A stretch of DNA of 64,000 nucleotides, from positions 423,001-487,000 of the forward strand of contig JASFXZ010000029.1 of assembly GCA_032209605.1 (NCBI GenBank), read 5' to 3'. Below the pieces are notes generated by a model that worked only from the letters and a program-made list of their open reading frames with translations, did not search any database and was not told where the DNA came from. How positions within the stretch are numbered: the stretch's first letter is position 1; each line of letters begins with the position of its first letter. This stretch comes from Mactromeris polynyma (lineage: Eukaryota > Mollusca > Bivalvia > Venerida > Mactridae). A program made the position numbers and the translations under genes. This document shows, piece after piece, positions 44,101-59,100 of the stretch.

Positions 44101-47100
44101 TAAAAATCGGGCAAAGTTCAAGATGGCAGCGCCCTATGTTTATATTGTTTCCTGCCGCGATCAAGAAAGGTCGGTTTTCCCAAGCACTGCGGTGGCAATT
44201 GCACCCAACAGCAACTTCTTGGAGCTTTTCCAAATGACAGCGATATATAGTCGCATGGATCTCTCTCCAGATTCCATCATCTACGCAAAAATGTTTTCAT
44301 ACAGCATGAAAAAGATGTAATCAACCAAATACATATGATGTTTGTTGAGGCAGTGCTATCTTTTATAGGCTGTGGGCAACATAGTCACAAATGGAGAAAA
44401 AACGCTTTACCTGTATTTCGCTATTGAAATTCTCTTGAAGTGGGCAATTCATAGTTATATATGATATAGTCATCGCTTATAATTCCTCCTTGCATGTACT
44501 AACGGAGAAGAAACTGTAGTAAGAAGGAACTTGTTACGCTGTTTATTCATAGTTTAGGGTAGTGCCAGCAACTACAGTTTTCAGCTTCATACTGATATCA
44601 TAATATACATGTTGTTGTTTTTCGCTCGCTTTAATAAATGACGGTTTGAAAAAAAAACTGTTTTAATTTGTTTTCTCGCTCACTCACCCAATTGTTTGGG
44701 GGAAAAAATCTGAAGAACAAAAAAGTTATTTGGTGTGGCCTAAGTCATTAATGTCAAACAATAGTCATGTCCTATTAAATTAGCCTGCATATAAATAGGT
44801 CATATAAAACAAAAATAAATAAGTTATACATGTTAAAGTTGAGTTTATAAAGTACATGTACCATAATTTGCAAGCAATGGCTAGCAAGTAACATCAAACA
44901 TATCATCACAGTTTGTACAATGGAAATCATGGATACAAAATTGAGCAAAATATTCTTCGTATCCTAAACAACTAAACAAATAGATCAAAAACTCTGCCGT
45001 ACCACTAACAAAGTAATCTTATAGTATAATAATTAAAAGGTCCAAGTTGTTATTAATAGACATAAGATGCTACTAGTGATTTAGAAAAGGCACAAAAATG
45101 GTGCCTTTGTCAGTCACCTTGAACCTTGGAGGTATGGAGCAGACTCGAGCGTGCGTCACACCTTCTCATAACCCTTAACATGTATGTAAAGTTTCATTGA
45201 AATACTATGAATTGTTTAAAAGATAGCTGAAACAGGAATTACTTTGTACAAGCAAACTAACCACAGTGTGATTTCCCATATAAAGGGCCACAAATAATAG
45301 AAAGTCCTTTTATAGAATGCATAACAAAAAGTGTTTGAAATAACCTTGGTTTCAGTTAAATTATCTGTGACCTAGACCTGAAAAGTAAATACTGCGAACT
45401 GAAATTTTACGTAAATATACCAAGACCACAAACTATTTTCAATAACTGAAGCAAATTTGAGGGTTTTAAAGTCAATAGTAAATGGAATGCTCAAGCATTG
45501 CTCAAGCCAAACAGAAAAGGACTGAAAAAGAAACAAGTTGGCCAATAATGGCACTACATTGCTTATCAGCGTCAACACAATCCTGCCAGTTTAGATAAAT
45601 CAATGAGAGATGTTTAAGAGAATACAAAATGTTCTTCATATTTATGTGCTTTAAGTATTGTTTTTATAAGACAGGAAATTTACAAAACGTATTCTGGGGC
45701 GTAGATTCCTATAGGCTGTGTAGACTGCAAGAATACACTTTTTCAAAAATTCTAAGTTAAAATGGCCAAAACTGTAATTTTTCTAGTTATAAGATAAATA
45801 AACCTAAGATATTTAATGTATGCTTTGGATGTTGTTGTTAGCATATTTACCGAAACAAAATATACACCAAAACGTATCTCTGACAATCGAGCTACAACAT
45901 ATTTCTGGGGGACCATGCCCCGGACCCCCCTAAAACTAGGTCTTCAAATCAATTTCAGCAAAGCTACACCCCTGGTACATGTATTCATTAAATTTGTGAC
46001 ATTAACATTATTATCACTTTAAACACACTTCTGGCAAACCTGCGTATTGAGGATTTTTTTTTCCTTTTTCCTGGGAACACAGAACTCTATTTCTTGAAGA
46101 ACTAGGTAGTTAGGATTATAATAAGAATTCATCAACTTTCAAAATTATGCTGATATGCCACTGCCAAACATTGATGCAAGACAATCAGCAAAGATTAAAG
46201 CCAATGAGGGACTGGTGTTTTAGTATGCATAACAACGTGATATTAGGCTTCCATACAATTCATGCTGAATGGACTTAAAGATCCCGAAAGAACACACATT
46301 TTGTATTCATCATGCAATAAAGATCAAGCATTATTCAAAAATAAATTAGTGGAATGAAAATTGAACATATCTATCATGAAACAGATCCCTGCAATTTGAC
46401 ATTTAGAACTACACGTGGACAAGACAATCATGGGGTAATTGTAATAAAGAAATTTTAATTGTCCATTTTCCAAGCAATATAATGCAATTGATTGCTTTTC
46501 AAATTAATGACAAATAATTGAAATGTACTGGTAGCCAAAAGTAACCCTAACATACTTGATAACAGCAATCAATTAAAAATAACTTTGACACATGTATTAT
46601 TTATAATTATAAATGTAACCAACCCCATTGTAATTGTTATGTTATCAATTACATTTGACAGTAATCCACCATCTTGCAAGATGATGCAATAAAACAAGAG
46701 GGCCATGAAGGCCCTGAATCGCTCACCTCAGTGCCTGAAATGTTTGGTACTATTGTTCTGTGTCACAGGGTGCGAAATTGAAGCAAAGATTCTCACAAAA
46801 ATAGCAAATATTTGATTTCCAGCATGTTAACAATATCCCTATAATTATAATGCAAACATTTTGGGAAAGTGACCTGACCCCTTGCTGCCATGTTTTTTAG
46901 TGAATCGTACAATTGAACGACATGTTTTTGATGAATCCATATAATTTGAACAATCTTAGTAGAAGTTGATCTTATGAACATTCAAGTGAAATTATATCAA
47001 AATTGGGCCTGTAGTTTATGACAAGAAGATTTTTCGAAGTTTCAACTATAATTCATATATGAAAAGTTGCTCCGACACTGGCGGCCATATTTTTTGAAGA

Positions 47101-50100
47101 ATCAAAATTATTTGAACAATCTTGGTAAAGGGTCACCCAAGGACCATCTGTGTGAAGTTATAATTATCAAAATTGGGCCAAGAGTTCTTGACAAGAAGAT
47201 TTTATAGTTTCCACTATATACATATAGGAAAAATGGCTCCACCCCTGGCAGCAATGTTTTTTGACGCATCAAAAGAATTTAAACAATCTTGGTTGAGGGT
47301 AACCTAAGGATTATTTGTATGAAGTTATATCAAAATTGGGTGAGCAGTTTTTGGCAAGAAGATTTTTGAAGATTCCACTATATACATAAAGGAAAAAAAA
47401 CTTCGCCCCTCAGCGGTTATGGGTTTTTATGAATGAAAACTCCTCATTGTATTATTGTAGAGTGTCACCATAGTAACCTTTTGCTTCAATTTGTGAAATT
47501 CACGAAGTGCTTTCAGAGGAGATGTTTTTAGAAGCAAAACAGGAAGTTGGCCATTTTGTTGTTGATGTTGTTGATCAATTGCAACGCCTTGTTGTATTTT
47601 TGGTAGAGTGTCACCACATGAAACTTCTAGCAAAGTTTCATGAATTTCTGCCTTGTGGTTTCAGAGATGTTTTTAAACGATTGTTGACGGACGTACAGAC
47701 AGACAGACGACGGACAAAGACCGATCAGAAAAGCACACCTTGAGCACGAAGTGGTCAGGTGAGCTAAAAACTAACAAAAGGGAATTATCCAAACAACAAA
47801 GGGATGGACAAACATTATTTAATCCACAGGGAAAAGTTGAAGGGTCAAAATTGTAAAATATTGAACCATTTAAAAAAACAAATACAAAGGGAAGGAAATA
47901 AAAGACATATTTTAAGGCATATTTAGGTAAAAGACAGGTGGGTTACATTTCATTACCTGAAAGTAAAACAAAAGTTACATCAAAGGACTGTGGCTCAATA
48001 TAGCAATGTAGTGTACTGAATGGCGGAAAATGTATCTTCTTACAATTTTGTATCCTGGTATTAAATTTGGTGTCATATCAGCAAACAGCCCTATGCAAGT
48101 TCAATGCACAAGTCTTGGTTAAAGGTCGAAACAGGACAGAATAATGAACAGTTGTTTGACAAATGAATGTATGACAAGTCATTCATAACCTGTGATTTAA
48201 GTCTGAATACATTTATCAAATAAATCATACAGATGAAATTACCTGTGGTAAGTTCCGGGGACCACTCTTGTTCTCCCGTCGGACCCCAGACAGATGATCG
48301 TAGCTGCTTCATGTCTCTGTGGATACTATTGGATGAAGTTCTACCTAGACACAGGGACAAAATAAGTCAGTGAAGATATCATACAAAGAGTGCAGAGTAA
48401 CCTGAATTGAGCAATAACCGCTCTTTAACACCATCATCAATTTTCCTGACGTACAATACCGATTTGACCTTTATAGAACAACCACCATATGATCACCGAT
48501 GAAATGTGTTACTCTCTAAAGGCGTTGCTCTGGAGAAGTAGCGATGTAAAATGTTACATTGTAATCTAAGATATTTTGCTGCTCTAGACAAAACTACATT
48601 TAATGGCCTATAAAATGAAGTTAAGTGAAGTCTAAAAGCATATTTTGTGAACAATGCATATGATCGAAAACACTTCCATGATTGGTCAACATTCATTGAA
48701 CTCTTCAATGACATGACCAATATGGTTGCAAATATGCTTTCAAGTTACAAATGCTTTTCAGTAAGACACATCACATGTAAAACAGATACAGTATTGATCA
48801 TCTCTATACCAAACTGAACAGTCATTACTCAACATATTTTCAAATATAATTCCCATACAGCAAAGAGAGTATAATGCATATAGATTAGAGAACAACATTT
48901 GTTTCATCACACAAGACACAGCTTTAAAGGTACATAATCTTATTTCTTTCAAAATATGCTTAGTAATACATTTAAGAAAATGGCATGTTAATACCTTCAC
49001 ACAGGCATACTCTGAAACATTGCATTGTAACTTGTTTTCAAAGTTTCCTGGAACTGCGAAACACAAGTCCGATACAAGTTTCTCTTCATGCTAGCACTAA
49101 CTCGGCGCGTAGGTCAAGATAGAAAGTACCCTATTGGACACTTGTATTTGTGGTTTTGGAAAACATGTAAGAAAAGTGACAATGCAGAGTTGTAGACTAC
49201 ATCTGTACGATGGCAATTGCCTCCAATTTTCTCACATTTATGACTAAGCGTATTTTGTCAAAAACGTAAGACTATGTACCTTTAAGCCCTGTCATTATGA
49301 TTCGAGTAATCACAAAGATTAAGCGTAGAAGTATCATGTAACTGCAAAACTTTAGCTAACTTGGCGCATAGGTAGGGATAGAAAATACCGGTATCGGACA
49401 CTTGTAGTTATGGTTTTGGAAAACATCAAAGAAAAGTGACAATGTAATGTTGTATAGTACATTTGTATGGAGGTAATTAGCACCAATTTTCTCACATTTA
49501 TGACTAAACATATTTTGGCCAAAAAATAAGACTATATATCTTTAAGACAATGAAACGATTAACCTAATCATATCAGCAACATTAAAGTAGCATGACATTT
49601 TTCGTCTCTGCACCAGTTAGCTATATTGTAGTTTCAAACCGTCCAAATTGCATTTCATTTCACAAAACAACTTCCTATTGGATTGATTTTGATGTATTTC
49701 TGAACCGAATGTAGCCTAGTTTTAGACATGAAATCAAATGTAGGAATTTTCTGTGACGTAAATTTGATATTCTGACAATATTCTGAGTGTGTCATTTGGT
49801 GTTATTTAACAACATGTGTGTTTTATGTTCATAGATTGTCACATTCAGTAGCATATGTACAGAGCAAAGTGCATTGACAAGGAAAGTTAGGATTTAAATG
49901 TCATATTTCTTGAAAAATATGTCATATTCAGTGGAACAAAAAATATTTTCATAGGCAACGATGTCGTTCCTTATCAAATAAGTAAAACAGATTTTTTACA
50001 TAGATTAATTACATTATAACATGTAATGTTACTTTAAACCTCATATCTCAAAGTGAAATTGAAAAACATGTAACAGTTATACATACTATCATGGGTTATT

Positions 50101-53100
50101 CCTTTTCCATTTCTTACAAAGTCATCTAAGCTGAAACAATGAAGTGCAAATTTAAATAATAAAGAACATTATAAAACATTCTCAGTAAACCAGCTGTTAT
50201 CAAAATAAAATAAGTTAACATACCGTATATATAAAGCATAACCAGAATGGATTATAACACAATTGAGCCTTCATAAATAATATTAAGGCAAAAAATGCAC
50301 AATTGTCTTGAGATTTCTCTCCCTTGTGAACCCTTTTCCCCTCTCTGGAATGCAAATCCCCTCGGAAATCTCAATTCTTCCTCTTGTGAACCCCAATCTC
50401 AAACCCTAAGCCCTATTTCCCTCTTTGAAACTTCAACTATCCCTCTTGTGAACCCCAATTTCAAACCCTGGAAAGCCAATTTAATTTTTCTTGAGCCAAT
50501 TTTTATTTTCTTGAGCCAGTGGCTCAAAAGACGAGCGCAAGCCCTACTAGGCGGTAGGCCCTGTCGAAGATAGCCCTGTAATTTTTTCACCTTTTCCATC
50601 ATTGTTGGTCTGTTTGTTATTTTTTGTTCCTTTTTCTATTTGCAGTAGAAGAATTGAAGGGCAATTTACCATAATACATTTGTTTTTTTTGTAAATTCAA
50701 GTCCTTTCTAAGTACTTTTCAAGGTGTATGCATCAAATTCAAGGACTTTCGAAGACTGTGCAATCTCTGGAAGTTGAAGGGTTCGAATCCCAGTATAGAT
50801 CTGGCTGGTTGGTGAGCCAGGTAAATAATGGTTAATATTTGCCTACCTGCCCGGTGCCTGGCATTAAAATGATAGGAGCAGGGAACAAGCTACTAGGCGA
50901 AGTGGGCGAGAAGTGACTTCTCCCAACAATTTGAGCCTAGCTTGTTCCCAGAGAACAGAGAAGCACCTAATAGGTCAGAAATGGCTGGCTCTTCAATTAG
51001 GAGTGACACTATATTAAATAAACACTTTGTGAAACTGGTGTTTTTTTTACATGGTGATAATCCACCAATCAGATGACAAGACAAGATCGACATACACATC
51101 ACATGTCCATATGTCAAAGACTTGTTTATTTACATTGATTGTGCAACAAGTTCTGACAACTTTTACTAATCACTCTAGATGGCAGCTTTTCTGGCTACCA
51201 ACCAGGGCCCGTATTCACAAACGTTGTAAGACTGAATCTCAGACTTAGACATTAAAATGGTAAATTTTCATTATGTTCCTAAATTATTGTTACACAATAT
51301 ATTTTGATAAAACTTGGCAAAAGTGTAGAGTCAGTAACAAAAAATGTTCAGGCAAAAATTTATTTATTTAAATATAATGAAAAGGACTTGCTTGCAAATT
51401 GTATTTTTTGCAATTTAAAGTCTAAGCCTGAGATTCAGTATTAAAGCGTTTGTAAATATGGGCCCAGTACTCAAAAAGGTAGAGTTCCTTTTGCAAGAGA
51501 ATAATAGTTGGTACAGCAAATACAAATACTTACTTGTTGGCATCAGACACAGAGTCACTAGACTTCATGTTACCCTGTTCCTTTCTTGCTTTCACAGCTA
51601 ACTCAGCAGCCTGAAATATATCATGGTTGAGAAGTGAAGAAAAATATTACCATCAGAAATCCATGAAAATACTACACCAATGTCTAATATAAATAATAAA
51701 CGTCAACAAGTCATGAAGACAATATTGTATCCATATTAACAAATATAAAGACATTTAAGGCAGAAAATGTTGCTTATTTTAAAACGACAACCTAGACACT
51801 AACTACAGCAGAACCTCAGTAATAAGACCACATTTGGGATACTTGAAAACTGGTCTTATTATTGAGGTGGTCTTAATATTGAGGTTGAATAAAGAGCAAA
51901 ACAGTTAAAATGGACTTGAAAATTGTGCTCTTAATATTGAAGTGGTCTTTGAGTGAGGTTTAACTGTATTTGACTATATTTAAGTATTATTGATTCAAAA
52001 TTAGTTGAGAATACTGTTAGAGTGTTCACTAAGTCCATTGGTCAATACTTTATCAAACAGGTTTTCATTGGCTGTTTTCAACTGTTCTCTCCAGTAAATA
52101 AAAATGCACTATACATTTATCCTGTGCATGCAATTTATACTTTGTAACGGGTCTTATTCAAAGCAAAACCCATGTCTATTTTGATATTTTAACAGTGATT
52201 TTGAATGCTAGAATATCTATCAATAAAACAAATACAGCTTCCAACATATGAGCGCTGCTAAGGGACTTACAACCTCTGTCTTTCAAGAAAAAGCAACATG
52301 TGATGTCACTATTTGCAAGAAGGAAACAATATTTACTCCATAGTGTCACATCGTTTTCATAAGTCATATGGGGCAAATATTTCTTACTGTCAGTACATGG
52401 TGAGTGACGTTTTCTGGAAATGACTTCACTGAAAGAAGGGGCTGGAAATCATACAGCGGCCCTCAATGTTGTTAACTGTTTCTTCAAATGTTAAGTCAAG
52501 AACAAGAATTGGAACAAACCTGAATAACTTGTGGAGTCAATTCACACATATTTTCCTCATCATTATGATCGTTATCAGCGTTATAACTGTATGTATGTAC
52601 ATGGTGGGTTTGTACAGCTACACCATGTGGATCTGCAATATTTTATGGGGGAAATGATGTGCATTAGCAGGGTTCTAGGCAAATAATTGGAATGTTTTCT
52701 AATGCCAGATAACCAGGGCTCTAGAATTTTTCTTTAAAGTTATATAATGCTCTTTTTTTTTTACCTAAACAAACATGAAAAATGTATTTCCTATGGTTAA
52801 AACATCAATAAATTTGCATTAACAAAGAATGAACTCATAATATATTGATCCATATTTGTTGAAGAAAGACGTTTGTACATCATAATTTTTTTTTTTAAAT
52901 CCATATTTTTTATAAATCAGGCTATTTTACAAGTTTTGTCTGTTAGTAATATGGTAAAATAAGATATTTTCAATCAGTTATACATTGCAATGGTTCTTAT
53001 TAGAGATGTTTAAGCCAATGTAACAACAATATTTGATGAAGCCAATTCAAACATTTTATGTTCAGATGCGCCAGATACATCTTAAATACACTTGTCCCGA

Positions 53101-56100
53101 ACTAGTGAACATGTTAATTTTGACTTGTCTGACATGGAGGCTAGTTGTATGAGCATAGAATATGGTCAGATTAACAGTTAAGTAGGCTTGCATAACAGAC
53201 TTGTCTCGGACCAAGTCCAACTCAATTATTGGTAGTCCGAATCGGCAACTAGACTTGTCCAGGACGTCGGGCTAGTGGATTTCTAGAGACCTGATAACTG
53301 CCACTTTTTACTCGAAAATTTTATAGCATACTCATTTTATCATACATTTATTTTCAAAATAAATACTCAATACTGTATTACAAAATAAATGATATTACTT
53401 GCAATAATCTAAGAACTAATTTCATAGAGAACAACATACAAAAATGGTTTAAATTGCCTGTTTGATAATGTTTTCTAATGCCCTAACCGATTATTGTACA
53501 TGTATAAATCTCCCAGATAAATATTACATATTTTTTGTTACGTACAACTGTTAATTTTTTTAACATAGCATCATTTCCATTTTTTTTCTTGTTTTATTAT
53601 CTTAAAAATACACACAATACTGAGACCTATATAATACATGTATCAAGTTATCATGCAATATTGTGTTGTTGCTTGAAAAATTTAAAAAATATAAATTTAA
53701 TATCGCTGATTTAGAAACCATGGTACCTGTAGGGAAAGCGTGCACCCATCTTCTTCTGTTTGATGTCATCTTAAACTGCATTCGTGATGGAGCGAACGGG
53801 TTGATAAGAGCTCTATGACGTTTATAACTATGTAGGAACTTGCGATGTCCAACAGGGGTGCCAGCACTTCCCACAACAAGTCTCATACCCAGATAGGACT
53901 CGCTATCAGAGTCGTACAATCCACCAGATGATTTCTTTCCTGAAGGCAATTTACAGGTAACAGCATTCGTACATAAATCTATCAAGTTTATCAGCAACAT
54001 ATATGGATTTATAGTGAGTGTTAGTATGCCTTAGTTAAGGGTAAAATCATAACCATGAATGTTGATACAATCAATATCGAAATGTCAACAATTTTTTTCG
54101 TTTTTCGCGGGAAAATACAGGAGAATGGGTACGGTCTAAAAATGTGCCAATACAGCGTAACGTCACTTTGTAGTTGGCTGCTTGTTAAACAGTGCTCTAG
54201 TTGATAGTGAATTCTAAATGACAGCAATATAATATATAACTGTGAAGATAAAAATATGGATTAAATACTGAAGTGGAATCTTGTTTTCATAAAGATGATG
54301 AACATTTGATTACATAGGGCATACACACATAAACATAGGAGTTAATTGCCTATAAAAAGAAATAAAAAATATATTTGATATATCCTCAATATTTGTCGTT
54401 TGATATATCAAATTTGAATCAATGAAAGCCCCACTTAATGATTTGTTGGCAATCAAAAAATGTGTCAAGATTCTTAAATAATAACTCCAGTGCTACAGTG
54501 AATTATTAATAAAACCATCACAATCAAACATATATATTAAGCAACCAACCACTCTATTTGAAATACCAAAGGTTTTTGTGTGAAATGTCCTATTTTATAT
54601 GGTAATCTGGACAAGAGTATTCACTTGAAGACATGCTTTAAAAGTTATTTACTTGAAAATGACAACTTTTTTGCAACTGTACATTGAGCATTCTTTTTGG
54701 AATAAAAAATTCTTTACCATAATATATGGTAACTCAGTTTATTCAATTTAAAAACAAAAACAGATCATCATCTAAAGAAGAGTATTTTTCAAGTAAAATA
54801 TTTTACCGAGAATTGGAAAGCTGCCAAGTGACGAGGACAGTTCATCACCGCTACTTGACTGTGAAGGTATGGACAACGCCATTGACGAGTCATTCTTACG
54901 CTCAGGTTTGTCAACAGGAAGTAGTGAAACATCATCAGAAATATACCGAGTTCGAGGAGTATGCAACAATTTAGCTTCCATAAAAGTCTGTGCATGCTGA
55001 TTCCTAGTCCAATCAGACCTATCTGATTTGCGTCCAATACTTGCAGACTTGTCAAATCTGAAAATATCAGTAACATTACAGTGCAACAACCTCTAAATAA
55101 CAGACAACATGGGCATCTCCACAACATGTTGCTTGTAGAGATTCCAAAGTATTAATTGCACAACATGGGCATCTCCACAACATGTTGCTTGTAGAGATTC
55201 CAAAGTATTAATTGCACAACATGGGCATCTCCACAACATGTTGCTTGTAGAGATTCCAAAGTATTAATTGCACAACATGGGCATCTCCACAACATGTTGC
55301 TTGTAGAGATTCCAAAGTATTAATTGCACAACATGGGCATCTCCACAACATGTTGCTTGTATAGAGTCCAAAGTATTAATTGCACAACATGGGCATCTCC
55401 ACAACATGTTGCTTGTATAGAGTCCAAAGTATTAATTGCACAACATGGGCAGGGGTGTCAGTAATTCTTAAAGTAGCAGGAAAATCACGAAAAGTAGGAG
55501 GGGATCTGGGGGGTACTCTCTTTAATTATAACTAGATGGTTGTTTTTTAATAAAACATATGTCTCCCAGATGGCAGTTTGTCAGTAATTGTAATACTGAT
55601 ACAGGATGTAAGAATAAAATATCAAGCAAACAAGAAATATAGTCTTTGATCAGTTGACCATGCACTGTATATGTATAAAAACATCAAAGGGTCATAACTC
55701 AGTGAAAAATTATCTGAGCGGAACGAAACGACAAAAATGCATAACTACATTGATTTTGATCAATTCTATGAAGTTTGGCTGAAATCCAACCAGCAGTATT
55801 GGAGATGAAGCGCGGACAAACTTCAGAGGTATAAAACTTCAAAGGGCCATAACTGAGTGAAAAATTATGCGAGCGGAACAAAACAATAAAGATGCATAAC
55901 TACACTTGAAGTTTGGCTGAAATCCAACCAGCAGTATTGGAGATAAAGCGCAGACAAGCTAAATGTGGAAGGAAGGACGGACAGACAGACAGACGCCGAA
56001 GGCAAAAACAATATGTCTCTCTCGGAAAGAGGGAGACATAATTATTAATATAAGGAAAGAAGCCGGTGATGATGCTTAAGTTACTGGGTAATTTTACCTG

Positions 56101-59100
56101 CTACAGGCTCATATTGACACCCCTGCATGGGCATCTCCCTGTTGCCATGGAGAGGTTGTAATTGATCACAACATTGATATCTCCAACTAAGGAGAGTTAC
56201 ATAAACAGAACATTGAAAAGAATCAAAATACAAAGTAAAGCATAAAACACTAGGTCAATACCATTGAGGCCTAAAAAACAAAATGTTTGTTTCCAATTTC
56301 CTCATTAATCCTAATATTTGGTTTTCATCATAAAATAAGACAAGCACTCTTCGACAGGATCTTGCCCCTATACAGCATATGTAATAACATTTGACAAGCC
56401 CCCTTAAAGCATAAGTAAGAACATGTAGCAAGCCCATATACAGCATATACAAGAACATGTAGCAAGCCCCTATACAGCATATCGAGGGTTCAGCGCAAGA
56501 CTATACTAACTCCTATGTATTTATATAGGAGTAAGTATAGTCTTGCACTGAACCCTCAATATGCAAGAACATATAGCAAGCCCTTAAACAGCATATGCAA
56601 TAACATATAGCAAGCCCATATACAGCATATGCAAGAACATGTAGCAAGCCCCTATACAGCATATCCAGGGTTCAGCACAAGACTATACTAACTCCTATGT
56701 ATTTATAGGAGTTAGTATAGTCTTGCACTGAACCCTGATATGCAAGAACATATAGCAAGCTCTTATACAGCATATGCAAGAACATATAGCAAGCCCTTAT
56801 ACAGCATATGCAAGAACATATAGCAAGCTCTAATACAGCATATGCAAGAACATATAGCAAGCCCATATGTACAGCATATGCAAGAACATATAGCAAGCCC
56901 TTATACAGCAAATGCAAGAACATATAGCAAGCCCATATACAGCATATGCAAGAACATATAGCAAGCCCTTATACAGCAAATGCAAGAACATATATCAAAC
57001 CCTTATACAGCATATGCAAGAACATATAGCAAGCCCATATACAGCATATGCAAGACCATTTAGCCAGCTCCTATACAGCATATGTAACAACATTTAGCAA
57101 GCCCCTATACAGCATATGCAAGAACATTTAGCAAGCCCATATACAGCATATGCAAGAACATTTAGCCAGCCCCTATACAGCATATGCAAGAACATTAAGC
57201 CAGCCCCTATACAGCATATGCAAGAACATTTAGCCAGCCCCTATACAGCATATGCAAGAACATTTAGCCAGCCCCTATACAGCATATGCAAGAACATTTA
57301 GCCAGCCCCTATACAGCATATGTAAGAACATTTAGCCAGCCCCTATACAGCATATGCAAGATCATTTAGCCAGCCCCTATACAGCATATGCAAGAACATT
57401 TAGCCAGCCCCTATACAGCATATGCAAGAACATTTAGCCAGCCCCTATACAGCATATGTAAGATCATTTAGCCAGCCCCTATACAGCATATGCAAGAACA
57501 TTTAGCCAGCCCCTATACAGCATATGCAAGAACATTTAGCCAGCCCCTATACAGCATATGCAAGAACATTTAGCCAGCCCCTATACAGCATATGTAAGAT
57601 CATTTAGCCAGCCCCTATACAGCATATGTAAGATCATTTAGCCAGCTCCTATACAGCATATGTAAGATCATTTAGCATTTAGCAAAATAAAAAGATTAAG
57701 CGAGCTACCTACCCTATATATTTAGGTAAAGTTATCAGACATTGAGCAATTAATTTAGTTTCTTCTAAAGGACTCTACCATTGTGTTGTATAAAAGAATT
57801 CAACCAAATGAAAATGTTCGATAGTGACACTGTTTAATTGTAAGCATATGTCTAGCCGTAAGTTCAATAGAAGTGTATATGGTTCTTTATATATTTATCA
57901 GGTAGTTTTGCTTTCACCTTTGCCATTGGATAAAAGATCTGTATGGCATTCAACAAATCAAACAAATACAGAATTGATAAATAGGGCACAAGTGTAATAG
58001 AAAAACTGATTAAATAAATAACTTTACACTAGATGAATGTTTTGGAATACAAATTTAGCCCGACATTCAATAGAACAATTAAAACATTTATGGTACACAA
58101 AGAGTACAATATTCAGTACCTTGTTAAAGAGCTATTCCGGTTGGGAAGTTTAAAAACTTGGGCGTCGTATTCATCATAATCAACAAATGGAAAGTTATCT
58201 TCATCTCCATTATACGACAAGTCTACAATGATAAAACATAATTCAACCTTTAGAATTACAGTAAAACCTCAAAAATAAGACCACCTTTGGGATCTTTGCA
58301 ACTGGTCTTCTTATTGAGGTGGTCTTAATACTGAGGTTGAAAAAAGAGCATAACAGTGAAAATGGACTTTAAAATTGTTTTCTTAATTTTCAAAGTGGTC
58401 TTTAAGTGAGGTTATACTGTATATCATTTAAATATAAAAATGAAGTATATTTCTAGAACAAGACAATTACAGTAAAATTAGATAATATTTCACACCTTTT
58501 TATGTTAGCACATGCAGTATTCACAGTTAAAATCTCTCCATGAAAAAATAAATAGCTGTGACAAACGGGCTTTAGACATAATGTAGTAGGAGGTATTCCA
58601 CAAAATACAATAGCTGCAAAGATGTTGGTGTAAAACGAAAGGGTCAATGTGGCCCTAGATTGCTCACTTGGGTCACCAAGCAAGCATAGGCAACATATTC
58701 AAATCAACATTGAGGACAATTAATTCTGTTGTTGTATAATTTGACCAAAGTACTGTAAGTATCTATTTTGCAAGACTTAAATTTAGCATAAACACATGTT
58801 TTTGTGAAACAGGTTATATTAGTGTGTACATGAATTAGCACCTTGTCAATGATGTAAATTTATATAACAAAACTACTTTGAAAATATCTGCACTATGTAC
58901 ATAATTTCAGTTTTAATTTACATTTCGATCAAACATTTCATTTAAAGAAGTATTTGGCCCATCTTAACATAAACTGTTTGAATGGGCTTCATTCAGATTT
59001 GCTGCTACATTGGATTTTACCCTGTGACTTAGTTTTGACACCATGTGACCCAGTACAGAAATTGACTTGCGTTTTATTAAGACAAGTATTCTGTGGAAGT

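Larger units (their letters stand above)
56370..57680. repeat. 34-bp minisatellite, over 30 copies
   Basis: Unit CATATGCAAGAACATTTAGC CAGCCCCTATACAG. The left half uses ACATATAGCAAGCCC variants, the right half the ACATTTAGCCAGCCCC type. Two hairpin elements interrupt it. Long frames on both strands here are period artefacts. Confidence 0.95.

Noticed and set aside
50750..50800. Box-B-like GGGTTCGAATCCCAG
   Set aside because: No box A at the right distance and no pairing arms, so not called a tRNA or SINE.
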